Shown here: piece after piece, positions 38,808-47,004 of the stretch
How positions within the stretch are numbered: position 1 is the first letter of the stretch
How the letters are laid out: each line of letters begins with the position of its first letter
DNA from: Pseudosporangium ferrugineum
GTDB taxonomy: Bacteria > Actinomycetota > Actinomycetes > Mycobacteriales > Micromonosporaceae
Direction of reading: 5' to 3'
DNA length: 64,000 bases
Assembly: GCF_003002065.1 (NCBI RefSeq)
Contig: NZ_PVZG01000007.1
Location: forward strand, 310,001-374,000
Position numbers and translations under genes: made by a program
Notes under the pieces: model-generated
Told to the model about the DNA's origin: nothing
The model's input: only the letters and a program-made list of their open reading frames with translations
The model's database searches: none

Positions 38808-39131
38808 ATGTCGACCCCCACCATCGCCCCACCGCTGCGAAATCCCGCGGACGTGGCCCCGGCCGACAGCTACCACAAGGCGGACCCCGTGTGGGTCTAT
38901 CGCGACGGCTGGCGAGCGGGAGTGATCGAAGCCTCGTCCTCGCGTGCCGTGACCGTCACCTATCGTCCCGGCGCGCACTTCGGCACCGGCGTCGACACGT
39001 TCACCGCCTCCTATGTGACCTCCCGTGCCGATGAGGACCCGGCACTGGACCGTCGCCAGGAGAACGCGCTGGCGATCCGTCGCCCCCGCGGCGGCGACGG
39101 CGCATCGGCGCTGGGCGGACCGCACCGATGA
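38808..39131 (+). CDS. Hypothetical protein with a beta-rich core
   Basis: A 107-residue soluble protein. The core DPVWVYRDGWRAGVIEASSS followed by AVTVTYRP and GTGVDTFTASYV reads as a small SH3-like beta barrel with Pro- and Arg-rich flanks. AGGAGG lies nine bases before the ATG at 38808 and fixes the start. Its stop overlaps the next gene in ATGA. I do not recognise a named family. It leads a run of five close plus-strand genes that includes the radical SAM enzyme. Confidence 0.7.
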   Translation: MSTPTIAPPLRNPADVAPADSYHKADPVWVYRDGWRAGVIEASSSRAVTVTYRPGAHFGTGVDTFTASYVTSRADEDPALDRRQENALAIRRPRGGDGASALGGPHR

Positions 39132-39322
39132 CCGGTGCCGTGCTGCTGGCAGCGCTGGTCGGCCTGGCCAGCCTTCTCGCCGGCGTGGCGCTGGGCTGGT
39201 ATCTGCGCCGGACCAACGACTGGTGTGCGCACTGCGGCGAGCAGCTGAGCTGTGACGCGTGCGGGACCAGGGCGAACTGGCCCCGGCGACGCGAGCCGGA
39301 GCTGAGCCTCGACCGGCACTGA
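39128..39322 (+). CDS. Small membrane protein with zinc-ribbon-like cysteines
   Basis: A 64-residue protein with one N-terminal membrane helix (about 4-25), the cytosolic segment YLRRTNDWCAHCGEQLSCDA ending CG, and a short basic tail. The CxxC...CxxC pairs (Cys33, Cys36, Cys42, Cys45) suggest a zinc ribbon anchored to the membrane. The ATG overlaps the preceding stop by four bases, which supports a real gene. No family is recognised. Confidence 0.7.
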   Translation: MTGAVLLAALVGLASLLAGVALGWYLRRTNDWCAHCGEQLSCDACGTRANWPRRREPELSLDRH

Positions 39323-39345
39323 CGGGCGTGAGGCAGACTTGAGGG

Positions 39346-40443
39346 GTGCCGGCCTTCCGCGAGTTCGTGTTGAAGGTCCACCAGCAGTGCAATCTGGCGT
39401 GCGACTACTGCTACGTCTACGAGCTCGCGGACCAGAGCTGGCGTGACCGGCCCGCCGCGATGGCCCCCGAGGTCTGGCGGGCGGCCGCGCGCCGCATCGG
39501 CGACCACGCCACGCGCCACGGCCTCGACCGGGTCGACGTGGTGCTGCACGGCGGGGAGCCGCTGCTGGCCGGCAGGTCCGCGCTCGTCCAGCTGATCACC
39601 GACGTGCGAGCCGTCGTCCCCACGGCCCGCTTCAGTACGCAGACGAACGGCGCCCTCCTGGACGACGCCATGCTCGAGGCGCTGGGGGCGTACGGGGTGC
39701 GGATCGGTGTCAGCCTCGACGGCCCGCCCGAGCAGCACGACCGGCACCGGCGGCACCGCAACGGCCGGGGCAGCCATCTGCTGGCGGAGCGGGCGCTGCG
39801 GCGGCTCGCGGGGCATCCGGCGTACGCGGGGATCCTGTGCACCGTGGATCCGGCGACCGACCCCGTGGCCGTCTACGAGGCGCTGCTCGCGCACCGCCCC
39901 CCGATGATCGACCTCCTGCTCCCGCACGCGAACTGGGCCCGGCCGCCCGCCCCCGGCGCGGCCGAGTGGCTGATCGCCGTGTTCGACCGCTGGTACGGCG
40001 CCCCGCGGCGGGAGACCGGCATCCGCCTCTTCGAGGAGCTGATCAGCCTGATCCTCGGCGGCACCAGCCGCTCCGACCAGGTGGGACTCAGCCCGGTGGC
40101 GGTGGCGGTGATCGAGTCGGACGGCGCGATCGAGCAGGTGGACTCGCTGAAGTCGGCGTACCCGGGGGCGGCGGCCACCGGCCTGAACGTCTTCGACCAC
40201 GACTTCGACGCAGCGACGCGGCACCCCGGCATCGTCGCGCGGCAGTCCGGGCGCGACGCGCTCGCGGCGTCCTGCCTCGCCTGCCCGGTGCACGACATCT
40301 GTGGCGCCGGTCACTACGCACACCGGTGGCGTCCCGGCGGCGGATTCCGCAACCCCTCCGTCTACTGCGCCGACCTGCGCCGGCTGATCGACCACATCGG
40401 CGCCCGGGTGGCCGCCGACCTCAATGGACGGGTACGGGCGTGA
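39346..40443 (+). CDS. FxsB-like radical SAM/SPASM peptide-modifying enzyme
   Basis: A 365-residue radical SAM protein. The cluster motif QQCNLACDYCYVYE (Cys15, Cys19, Cys22) and ADQSW match the FxsB family, which forms cyclophane cross-links in ribosomal peptides. VVLHGGEPLLAG (about 65-76) is the GGEP SAM-binding motif. A C-terminal SPASM-type cysteine set CLACPVHDICGAGHYAHRW (about 306-324), plus a later Cys, would hold auxiliary iron-sulfur clusters. It starts with GTG at 39346. A 61-residue ORF overlaps its stop in GTGA and is a candidate partner or substrate. No FxS-tailed FxsA precursor was found nearby. Confidence 0.87.
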   Translation: MPAFREFVLKVHQQCNLACDYCYVYELADQSWRDRPAAMAPEVWRAAARRIGDHATRHGLDRVDVVLHGGEPLLAGRSALVQLITDVRAVVPTARFSTQTNGALLDDAMLEALGAYGVRIGVSLDGPPEQHDRHRRHRNGRGSHLLAERALRRLAGHPAYAGILCTVDPATDPVAVYEALLAHRPPMIDLLLPHANWARPPAPGAAEWLIAVFDRWYGAPRRETGIRLFEELISLILGGTSRSDQVGLSPVAVAVIESDGAIEQVDSLKSAYPGAAATGLNVFDHDFDAATRHPGIVARQSGRDALAASCLACPVHDICGAGHYAHRWRPGGGFRNPSVYCADLRRLIDHIGARVAADLNGRVRA

Positions 40444-40625
40444 GCACGTTCGTGCTGACCTGGGACGGCAGCCAGACCGGCTACTTCCGGGACAACTACG
40501 GCAACGACATCGCGGCCACGGCGGCCGGGCGTACGGTCGCGGGCCGGTGGAGCTGCGGGTCCCGCCGGTCCGGCGCGGCGCTCGCGGAGGCCTGGGCGGG
40601 GCACCTCGAGGATCTCGGCGGCTGA
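40440..40625 (+). CDS. 61-residue ORF coupled to the radical SAM gene (candidate RiPP precursor)
   Basis: The GTG at 40440 overlaps the radical SAM stop by four bases. The product starts VSTFVLTWDGSQTGYFRDNY, continues GNDIAATAAGRTVAGRWSCG and ends AGHLEDLGG. It is rich in aromatic residues (Trp8, Tyr15, Phe16, Tyr20, Trp37). It contains aromatic-X-polar triplets such as FRD and YGN, the kind of site used by cyclophane-forming enzymes. I do not recognise the family. It could be a substrate peptide, a binding partner or an unrelated small protein; the precursor idea is inference from position and composition. Confidence 0.55.
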   Translation: MSTFVLTWDGSQTGYFRDNYGNDIAATAAGRTVAGRWSCGSRRSGAALAEAWAGHLEDLGG

Positions 40626-40628
40626 CCG

Positions 40629-40634
40629 TACGCT
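40629..40634 (+). promoter_or_regulatory. -10 box for a near-leaderless membrane-protein transcript
   Basis: TACGCT ends eight bases before the GTG at 40643 and lies just after the stop of the 61-residue ORF. No ribosome-binding site precedes the GTG. Confidence 0.45.
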
Positions 40635-40642
40635 CGGCGACC

Positions 40643-41233
40643 GTGACTGATGATCGCAGGCTGGCGGCGGTGGCGGTGCTCGGCGGAATCCTGCTCGGGG
40701 CCGTGGACTTCGCGCTGCAGAAGCTGCTCGGGTACCCGTGGGCGAATCTGGCCAACTCGGCGGCGGTCTGGGCGGTCGCGGCCTTTGCCCTGGGTTACCG
40801 GGTCCGCGGAGGCGTTCTGCGCGCGGCCGTCGCCGCCATCGTGCTGCTGGTCGTGGCGGTGCCGGTGTACTACGTGACGGCGACCGTCTGGCAGGACGAC
40901 AACCTTGCCAACGCGTGGGCGCCGACCGCGCTGCTGTGGATGTTCTTCGGGGTGCTCGCCGGCGCCGTGTTCGGCCCGGCCGGGGTGTGGGCGCGACTCG
41001 CCGGGTGGCGGGGCGCGGTGGGGCTCGCGCTGCCCGGTGCGGTGCTGTTCACCGAGGCCGTACGGCTGGCGCGACGCGGCGAGGCGGCGACCGCGGTGCT
41101 CGAGGCGGTGCTCGGGATCGTGGTCATCGCGGCGGCGGGGCGGACCTGGCGGAAGCGGGCGATCGGCCTGGCTGTGGCCGTACCGTTGGCGCTGCTCGGT
41201 TTTGTGGGTTATCAGGTCGGCGGCTTCGCGTGA
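40643..41233 (+). CDS. Six-helix integral membrane protein of unknown function
   Basis: A 196-residue hydrophobic protein with about six membrane helices, including segments near VLGGILLGAVDFAL, AAVWAVAAFALGY, AIVLLVVAVPVYYVT, LWMFFGVLAGAVFG, VGLALPGAVLFTEAV and AVLGIVVIAAAG. It looks like the small DUF-type membrane proteins common in actinobacteria. No transport or enzyme motif is visible. The start GTG at 40643 is leaderless or nearly so. A strong terminator follows at its stop. Confidence 0.75.
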   Translation: MTDDRRLAAVAVLGGILLGAVDFALQKLLGYPWANLANSAAVWAVAAFALGYRVRGGVLRAAVAAIVLLVVAVPVYYVTATVWQDDNLANAWAPTALLWMFFGVLAGAVFGPAGVWARLAGWRGAVGLALPGAVLFTEAVRLARRGEAATAVLEAVLGIVVIAAAGRTWRKRAIGLAVAVPLALLGFVGYQVGGFA

Positions 41234-41266
41234 GAGGCCCCGCCGAGCGCGCCCGGCGGGGCCTCT
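41233..41266. terminator. Bidirectional hairpin terminator
   Basis: AGAGGCCCCGCC pairs perfectly with GGCGGGGCCTCT across a 10-base loop, between the convergent membrane-protein and RTX-like genes. A short TT follows on the plus strand. Confidence 0.75.
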
Positions 41267-41281
41267 TGTGACGCTGTTCCG

Positions 41282-42763
41282 TCAGCCGTCGGAGCGCTCG
41301 CAACCGACCAGGTCGCCGCTGCCGCGGGTGCCCGGCAGGCAGTTGTCGCCCACCTCGGTGTTCTCGCCGCCGTCGAGCACGAAACGGTCGTCCTCGCTGT
41401 AGTCGCCGCCGCGCAGGACGTCGTCGCCTGCCTGGCCGTAGACCTTGTCGACGCCGCCGGCGATGCCCTCGCCGGCGTCGAGCGTGTCGTTGCCGGCGCC
41501 GCCGCGGATCACGTCGGCGCCGTGCCCGCCGTCGATGTGGTTGTCGCCCGCATTGCCGGTCAGCGTGTCGGCGCCCCAGCCGCCCCAGAGGATCTCGACG
41601 TCGGCGCCGATCGTGTCCTTCTCGCCCTGCGAGCCGTCGTCGCCGCTCTGCCCGTCGAGGTCGGCGACCACGGTCACCAGCCGGTCGTAGTAGGTGACGT
41701 CGTCGACGCCGGCGCCGCCCAGCATGACGTCGCTGCCGAAGTCGCCGCGCAGCGAGTCCTTGCCGTTGCCGCCCTCGAGCCGGTCGTTGCCCAGGCCGCC
41801 GTCGATCTGGTCGTCGCCGCTGTAGCCGTAGATCTTGTCGTTGCCCTCGTTGCCGGCCAGGTAGTTGTCCCCGGTGGTGCCGGCGATCCAGTCGTTGCCC
41901 TTGCCGCCGCTGATGCCCTCGACGTCCGCACCGATCGAGTCGCCCTCGCCCTGCTGGCCGTCGTCGCCGCGCTTGCCGTCGGCGTCCGCGACGACCGGCT
42001 TGGTCCGCGTCCAGTACTCCACCCGGTCGTAATCGGCGCCGCCGTACATCAGCTGGGCGCCGCGGCCGTCGATCTCGTTCTGGTGGAATTCGTCCATGCC
42101 GGAGTCGCCGTACAGGGTGTCGCTGCCGGAGCTCTCCTCGAAGTAGTCGTCGCCGGTGCCGCCGTGCGCCACGTCGTTGCCGGCGTCGGGCTCGATGCGG
42201 TCGAACCCGGCGCCGCCGTAGATCGTATCGTTGCCGTAGCCGGCCTTGAGGGTGTCCTCGCCGTCGCCGCCGTAGATGACGTCCTTGCCGCCGGCCGAGA
42301 AGATGTAGTCGGCGCCGCCGTTGCCGTAGATCGTGTCGTTGCCGTCGTCGGCGTACAGCTCGTCGTGCTTGGGTCCGCCGTAGATCGTGTTGTTGCCGGA
42401 CCCGCCGCGCGCGGTCATCCCCAGGTCCGTCCGGTTGGCGACCGAGTCGTTCTTGTCGCCCGGGTAGACCATGAACCAGGTCGGATTCCTCGGCGTCGTG
42501 CACCGGACCTTCGTCCGGTCGCCCGAAACGGCCTTGCAACCGCTGCCGGCCTTGATCGGGTTGGTGTCGTCGATCGTGAACGTACGCCCGGAGCGCGTCA
42601 CGATGATCTTGTTGACCTTGCCGGACGCGGCGTTGAACTGCACCCGGGTGTTGTCCACGACCTTGGCGACCCCGGTGCCGGCGGCCGACGCGGGCGAACC
42701 GGCGAGGGTGGCGCCGGCCGTCACCAGGCCCACCACCGCCACGGCGAACGGGAGATTACGCAT
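41282..42763 (-). CDS. Secreted calcium-binding protein with RTX (haemolysin-type) repeats
   Basis: A 493-residue protein with a Sec signal peptide (about 1-28, ending PASA) and, from about 125 to 460, many GGxGxDxhx nonapeptide repeats (for example GGAGFDRIEP, GGLGNDRLEG, GGAGNDTLDA) that fold into calcium-binding beta rolls. Two longer insertions (DADGKRGDDGQQGEGDSIGA and a similar DGQSGDDGSQGEKDTIGA) interrupt the repeats. There is no catalytic domain, so a structural or surface role is likely. The ATG at 42763 follows GAGGA. It lies 11 bp after the FG-GAP gene on the same strand, forming a two-gene unit. Confidence 0.87.
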   Translation of the reverse strand: MRNLPFAVAVVGLVTAGATLAGSPASAAGTGVAKVVDNTRVQFNAASGKVNKIIVTRSGRTFTIDDTNPIKAGSGCKAVSGDRTKVRCTTPRNPTWFMVYPGDKNDSVANRTDLGMTARGGSGNNTIYGGPKHDELYADDGNDTIYGNGGADYIFSAGGKDVIYGGDGEDTLKAGYGNDTIYGGAGFDRIEPDAGNDVAHGGTGDDYFEESSGSDTLYGDSGMDEFHQNEIDGRGAQLMYGGADYDRVEYWTRTKPVVADADGKRGDDGQQGEGDSIGADVEGISGGKGNDWIAGTTGDNYLAGNEGNDKIYGYSGDDQIDGGLGNDRLEGGNGKDSLRGDFGSDVMLGGAGVDDVTYYDRLVTVVADLDGQSGDDGSQGEKDTIGADVEILWGGWGADTLTGNAGDNHIDGGHGADVIRGGAGNDTLDAGEGIAGGVDKVYGQAGDDVLRGGDYSEDDRFVLDGGENTEVGDNCLPGTRGSGDLVGCERSDG

Positions 42764-42774
42764 GTGTCCTGTCC

Positions 42775-44478
42775 TCACTGGTGTGCCAGGTAGCCGTAGT
42801 ACTCGCCGGTGACGCCGAAGGAGCGCCCGCTCGCACTGTTGCCGCCGCCGATGCCGTTGCTGCCGCCGTACAGTCGCGTGACCGTGCCGGACGGATAGCC
42901 GTTCTGGTCGCCGGAGACCGTCTCGCCGGGCGTGCCGATCGCCGCGTCCATCCCGTTCGCGCCGTTGAGGTTGAGGACGGCCACCGCCGCGCCGAACGTG
43001 TCGTTGCGCTCCGGCGCGTCCGGTACGCCGTTCGAGGACTGGGTGAGGGTGATCGACCGTACGGCGGTGAGGCCCTGCCGGGAACCGCGCAGCAGCACCA
43101 CGGAGCCGGCGTCGACCGCGCTGCCGAGATCCTCGCCCGGCACCCCGACCAGCACGTCGGCGATGCCGTCACCGGTGATGTCCCCGGCCGCGATGGAGGC
43201 GCCGAAGTAGTCGTCGCTCTCCGAGGCGCCCGCGATGTCCTTGTCCCGCTGGGACATCAGCTTGATCCCCTTGGCGGTCACGCCGTTGCTGCCGACCGGG
43301 AACGTGACGACCACGCCGCCGTTGATGTTCCAGTTCGCCTGGGCCGCGGGGGCGCCGACGATGATCTCGCCGTACCCGTCGCCGCTCGTGTCGGCGATCG
43401 CCATCGCCTGCCCGCCGATGTACCAGACCACCGCGTCCTTCGGCTCGGCCACCGCGAACGTCGCGTCGCCGCCGACAGCGGTCACCTTGTTGAAGGAGAC
43501 GCCGCCGCCGGTGCCCCAGAACTGGGTGATCGAGCCGCTGCCGCCCCACGACTGACCGTCGTTCTCCTGCGGCGCCCCGATGACGAGGTCCTGGTACTTG
43601 TCCTTGTTGATCTTCCCGATGGCCAGGCCGCCGCCGAAGTGGTCGCCGGTCTCGGCGCCGCCCGGCACGCCGCCGGTGTTCTGGTCGATCCACCTGGCGC
43701 CGGCGGTCACGATGCCGCTGGAGCTGCCCTTCAGCACGATCGCCGCGCCGGCCTCCTTCTTGCCAGCCACCTTCTTCAGCGGCAGGCCGACCACCAGCTC
43801 GTCGCGCCCGTCGCCGGTGATGTCGCCGGCCGCGAGGGCGCCGGCGAACCGGTCGGCCTCGGCGGACGTACCGGGCACCCCGGACGTGCTCTGGTTGAAG
43901 TGCTTGACCTCGTTCGGCCGCAGCCCGGACGGCCCGCCGAGGAACACCCACACGGCGCCCGCGTGGTAACCCATCACGTTCAGGTCCGGCTCGTCGTTGT
44001 CGCCGACGGCCAGGTCGTCGTACTTGTCGCCGTTGAAGTTGCCGGTGACCATCACGTCGCCGAAGCACGTGCACCCGGAGCCGCCGGGAATCTCGGCGGT
44101 GAGCCGGTCGCGCACCGGCGCCGAAGTGTACGAGACCAGCACGCCGCCGCCGCTGTCCGCCGCGATGTCGTCCCGGCCGTCGCCGTCGAAGTCCGACCGG
44201 GTCGCGCCCCGCCCGGTCACCGGCGTCCGCGACACGGCCGTGCGCTGGTGCAGCAGCGTGATCCCGTCCCGCACGATCTTCACGGCGCCGGGGACGTCGG
44301 CCGCGGCGGCCCGGCCGGCCTGCCGGGCGGTGCGCTCCGGAGACCCGGGCGGCGCGTTCTGCCCCGACGGGGATACGGGGAGGGTGAGCCGCGCGGCGTC
44401 GGCGGGCGCGGTCAGAAAAAGGGTCCCGGAAGCCGCTGCGGCGGTCAGGACCCCGACGATGATGCGTACGGGTTTCAC
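42775..44478 (-). CDS. Secreted FG-GAP/integrin-alpha-like beta-propeller protein
   Basis: A 567-residue exported protein. A signal peptide (about 1-28, ending ADAA) precedes seven or so FG-GAP repeats, each with a calcium-binding loop of the DxDGDGxxD type (SDFDGDGRDDIA, GNFNGDKYDDLA, GDITGDGRDELV, GKINKDKYQDLV, ADTSGDGYGEII, GDITGDGIADVL). They should form a beta propeller like that of integrin alpha chains. No enzyme domain is visible. I chose the GTG at 44478 after AGGAG. Together with the RTX-like protein it suggests two calcium-dependent extracellular proteins made together. Confidence 0.88.
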   Translation of the reverse strand: MKPVRIIVGVLTAAAASGTLFLTAPADAARLTLPVSPSGQNAPPGSPERTARQAGRAAAADVPGAVKIVRDGITLLHQRTAVSRTPVTGRGATRSDFDGDGRDDIAADSGGGVLVSYTSAPVRDRLTAEIPGGSGCTCFGDVMVTGNFNGDKYDDLAVGDNDEPDLNVMGYHAGAVWVFLGGPSGLRPNEVKHFNQSTSGVPGTSAEADRFAGALAAGDITGDGRDELVVGLPLKKVAGKKEAGAAIVLKGSSSGIVTAGARWIDQNTGGVPGGAETGDHFGGGLAIGKINKDKYQDLVIGAPQENDGQSWGGSGSITQFWGTGGGVSFNKVTAVGGDATFAVAEPKDAVVWYIGGQAMAIADTSGDGYGEIIVGAPAAQANWNINGGVVVTFPVGSNGVTAKGIKLMSQRDKDIAGASESDDYFGASIAAGDITGDGIADVLVGVPGEDLGSAVDAGSVVLLRGSRQGLTAVRSITLTQSSNGVPDAPERNDTFGAAVAVLNLNGANGMDAAIGTPGETVSGDQNGYPSGTVTRLYGGSNGIGGGNSASGRSFGVTGEYYGYLAHQ

Positions 44479-44641
44479 TGTGCTCCTAGAAGTCAGGAGC
44501 AGCAGAGTAGAAGATCGTCTCCGTCCGCGCTGTCCCGTTCCGCACACCGCAGGACACAGGAGCACAACAATCGCTCGGCCGCCGGCGCGTTTCGGCGCAC
44601 CGCAGCCGGATAGACGACCGCTGCTGGAGGTGGTCGCGGTG

Positions 44642-44668
44642 GCCGCCGAGCCCCCCGGACTCGGCGGC
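44642..44668 (-). terminator. Hairpin downstream of purC
   Basis: GCCGCCGAG and CTCGGCGGC form a nine-base stem with a nine-base loop, 15 bases past the purC stop. There is no T tract. Confidence 0.5.
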
Positions 44669-44683
44669 GGCCGGCGAAACCTC

Positions 44684-45517
44684 CTAGACCCAGCGGTTCC
44701 CGGTCAGCCGCTCGTACACCTCGACGTAGCGGTTCCGGGTCGCCTCGACGACCTCGTCCGGAATCTCCGGCCCCGGCGCGGTCCTGTCCCAGTCGGACTG
44801 CGCCGACCAGTCCCGCAGGAACTGCTTGTCGAGATACCGCTGAGCCCCGCCGGGCCGCCACTCGTCGGCCGCCCAGAACCGCGACGAATCGGGCGTCAGA
44901 AGCTCGTCCCCGAGCACCAACCGCCCCCCGGCGAACCCCAGCTCGATCTTCGTGTCGGCAATGAGAATCCCGTTCCGAGCGGCGATCTCCGACCCCCGCC
45001 GGTACACCTCCAACGTGATCCGCCGCAGCTCGGCCGCGACGTCGGCCCCGACGGAAGCCTCCACCTCGGCGTACGTGATGAACTCGTCATGCCCCTCACC
45101 CGGCGCCACCTTCGTGGTCGGCGTGAAAATCGGCTCGGGCAACGCGGACCCCTCGATCAGCCCGGCCGGCAACTCCACCCCGCAGATCGCCCCGGACTTC
45201 TCGTACTCCTTCAACCCGGAACCGGCCAGATACCCCCGGGCAATGCACTCGACCATGACCATCTCTAGCCGCTTGCACCGCACAGCCCGCCCGGCCCACT
45301 CGGCCGGCACATCGGTCGCGGAGATGACATGGTTAGGCACCACATCGGCAAGCTGCTCGAACCACCACAGCGACAGCTGAGTGAGAATCTTGCCCTTGTC
45401 AGGGATGGCAGTGGGCAGCACCACGTCATAGATGGACACCCGATCCGACGCGACGAGCAGAATGTCGTCCCCGTCGGCGTAGACATCCCTGACCTTGCCC
45501 GAGTGCAACAGCTCCAC
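44684..45517 (-). CDS. purC: Phosphoribosylaminoimidazole-succinocarboxamide (SAICAR) synthase
   Basis: A 277-residue complete SAICAR synthase, the ATP-dependent step joining aspartate to CAIR in purine biosynthesis (cytosol). Family landmarks are GKVRDVYADGDDILLVASDR at the N-terminus, ECIARGYLAGSGLKEY (about 90-105), PIFTPTTKVAPGEGHDEFIT (about 127-146) and DTKIELGF with DELLTPDSSRFW (about 185-213). Length is normal. The GTG at 45517 has AGGGG five bases upstream. It marks the left edge of core-like sequence next to the accessory island. Other pur genes are not in the window. Confidence 0.95.
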   Translation of the reverse strand: MELLHSGKVRDVYADGDDILLVASDRVSIYDVVLPTAIPDKGKILTQLSLWWFEQLADVVPNHVISATDVPAEWAGRAVRCKRLEMVMVECIARGYLAGSGLKEYEKSGAICGVELPAGLIEGSALPEPIFTPTTKVAPGEGHDEFITYAEVEASVGADVAAELRRITLEVYRRGSEIAARNGILIADTKIELGFAGGRLVLGDELLTPDSSRFWAADEWRPGGAQRYLDKQFLRDWSAQSDWDRTAPGPEIPDEVVEATRNRYVEVYERLTGNRWV

Positions 45518-45661
45518 GTGTTCCCCTAGCGCCGAGTCCGCCGAACCCGCTCACGGTATCCGACACCTGGGAAGTTGCCGCGCCGAGGCCCTCGCGACCC
45601 TCGCCATCGATGTGCGGTCGGCAAGCCACGCTGTAGTCAGGCTTGCCCGGGGTGAGGGTTG

Positions 45662-46903
45662 TCAGCTAATCCGCGCCCGGTGCTTGACGAAAAGTTCGTG
45701 CCGGTCGTGGTCCTCCTGACCAACGAAAGCTCTGAACTTCCCAAGCTTATAGGCAGGGCCGGACTTCCCCTCGCGCACGTCAATATTGAAGTCGCGGCTC
45801 AAGAGACTGATCCGTCGCTCAAGCTCTGGGGCCTCGATAGGACGGCCAACCGCTCGTACGAGTTGACTGAAGCTCACATAATCATCTTCGGCTCGGAGAG
45901 CCTTGTAGATGGCATCGTGCTCGATGGACTCGCGCTGCGCTGGCACACCTTGGTGCTTGAACGCTCGCATGATGGCTGTCCCCACAGCAGCGGCCACGGG
46001 CGGAGGAAAGGCATTCCCGATCTGCCGGTACCGAGACGTCTTGCGCCCGCTAAATTCCCAGTCGAACTCATCCGACCATCCCTGAATTCTGGCCACCATC
46101 TCGGTAGTGAGCTTGGGGCCAACTGCAAACTTGGCACCCCGCTGAGGAGCCTCGTCCGCCACACCAAGGGCATCGACTCCCATTTCTGCCCATGCTCTCT
46201 TCGCCCGCGTGGGACCGAGGTCAGCGCCTCCATGCTTCTTGGAGCCGCCAACAATGGTCGGGGCGATCTTCTGAGCGCCCGCGGCCCAGGAACTGGCACC
46301 CTCCCAGCCGTTGGAACCCATCAGGTCGCCAATCGCCTCCCCGACGGTTACCCGGCGCTGCAGCGGATCAGGCCACGAGAAGTAGGCGGCATCCTCGGGC
46401 CCCATAGCTACGAGCACGAAGCGAGGGCGGAGTTGCGGGACGCCGTAATCCGACGCATGCAGGAGCTGCCACGAAGCCACATAACCGAGCGAGGTCAGGC
46501 GATCTAGGACGTGCTGCCTATATCCCGCGAATCGCGGCATGCTCAGTCCGCGCACATTTTCCAGCAGAACTGCCTTCGGACGCACGATCCCTGCAAGCTC
46601 AATCGCCCATGCGAAGAGATCGCGCTCGTCGGTAGCACCCAGTTGCTTGCCGGCGATGGTGAACGGCGGGCACGGCACCCCTCCGGCAAGCAAAGCGACG
46701 CCTTCATAGTCAGCGGGGTTCCACGTCTCCCGGCTTGCCACGTCCCCCTGAGCAACCTTCCAGGAAGGACGATTGTCGCGAAGGGTGGTACATGCGTTTT
46801 GGTCTAGCTCGACGGCCAGCGCGTGCTCAAAGCCGGCCTTCTCCAGGCCTAGGGCTTGGCCGCCTGCTCCTGCGCAGATTTCCACTACATCAAAGCTGGC
46901 CAC
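45662..46903 (-). CDS. DNA (cytosine-5) methyltransferase of the NaeI-type system
   Basis: A 413-residue m5C methyltransferase. Motif I is EICAGAGGQALGLEKAGF (about 8-25), motif IV GGVPCPPFT (catalytic Cys78), motif VI LLENVRG (about 113-119), motif VIII QLRPRF (about 155-160), a target-recognition region (about 170-285) and motif X RYRQIGNAFPPPVA (about 290-303). Residues about 310-413 form an extra C-terminal domain with a winged-helix-like pattern, not usual in the family. It is divergent from vsr, as expected for m5C systems that need T:G repair. Base composition is lower in GC than purC. It probably protects the NaeI-like site (NaeI cuts GCCGGC), by inference from the island's nuclease. 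Confidence 0.92.
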   Translation of the reverse strand: MASFDVVEICAGAGGQALGLEKAGFEHALAVELDQNACTTLRDNRPSWKVAQGDVASRETWNPADYEGVALLAGGVPCPPFTIAGKQLGATDERDLFAWAIELAGIVRPKAVLLENVRGLSMPRFAGYRQHVLDRLTSLGYVASWQLLHASDYGVPQLRPRFVLVAMGPEDAAYFSWPDPLQRRVTVGEAIGDLMGSNGWEGASSWAAGAQKIAPTIVGGSKKHGGADLGPTRAKRAWAEMGVDALGVADEAPQRGAKFAVGPKLTTEMVARIQGWSDEFDWEFSGRKTSRYRQIGNAFPPPVAAAVGTAIMRAFKHQGVPAQRESIEHDAIYKALRAEDDYVSFSQLVRAVGRPIEAPELERRISLLSRDFNIDVREGKSGPAYKLGKFRAFVGQEDHDRHELFVKHRARIS

Positions 46904-47004
46904 GGGGCCTCCTTCCGGGGCTGGGCACGTGGCCCCGCCGCTGCCGAGTATCTTGCCTCAGGTGAAGCGACGCCCCGCGGGCACCGCACCAGGATGGTTC
47001 CGGC

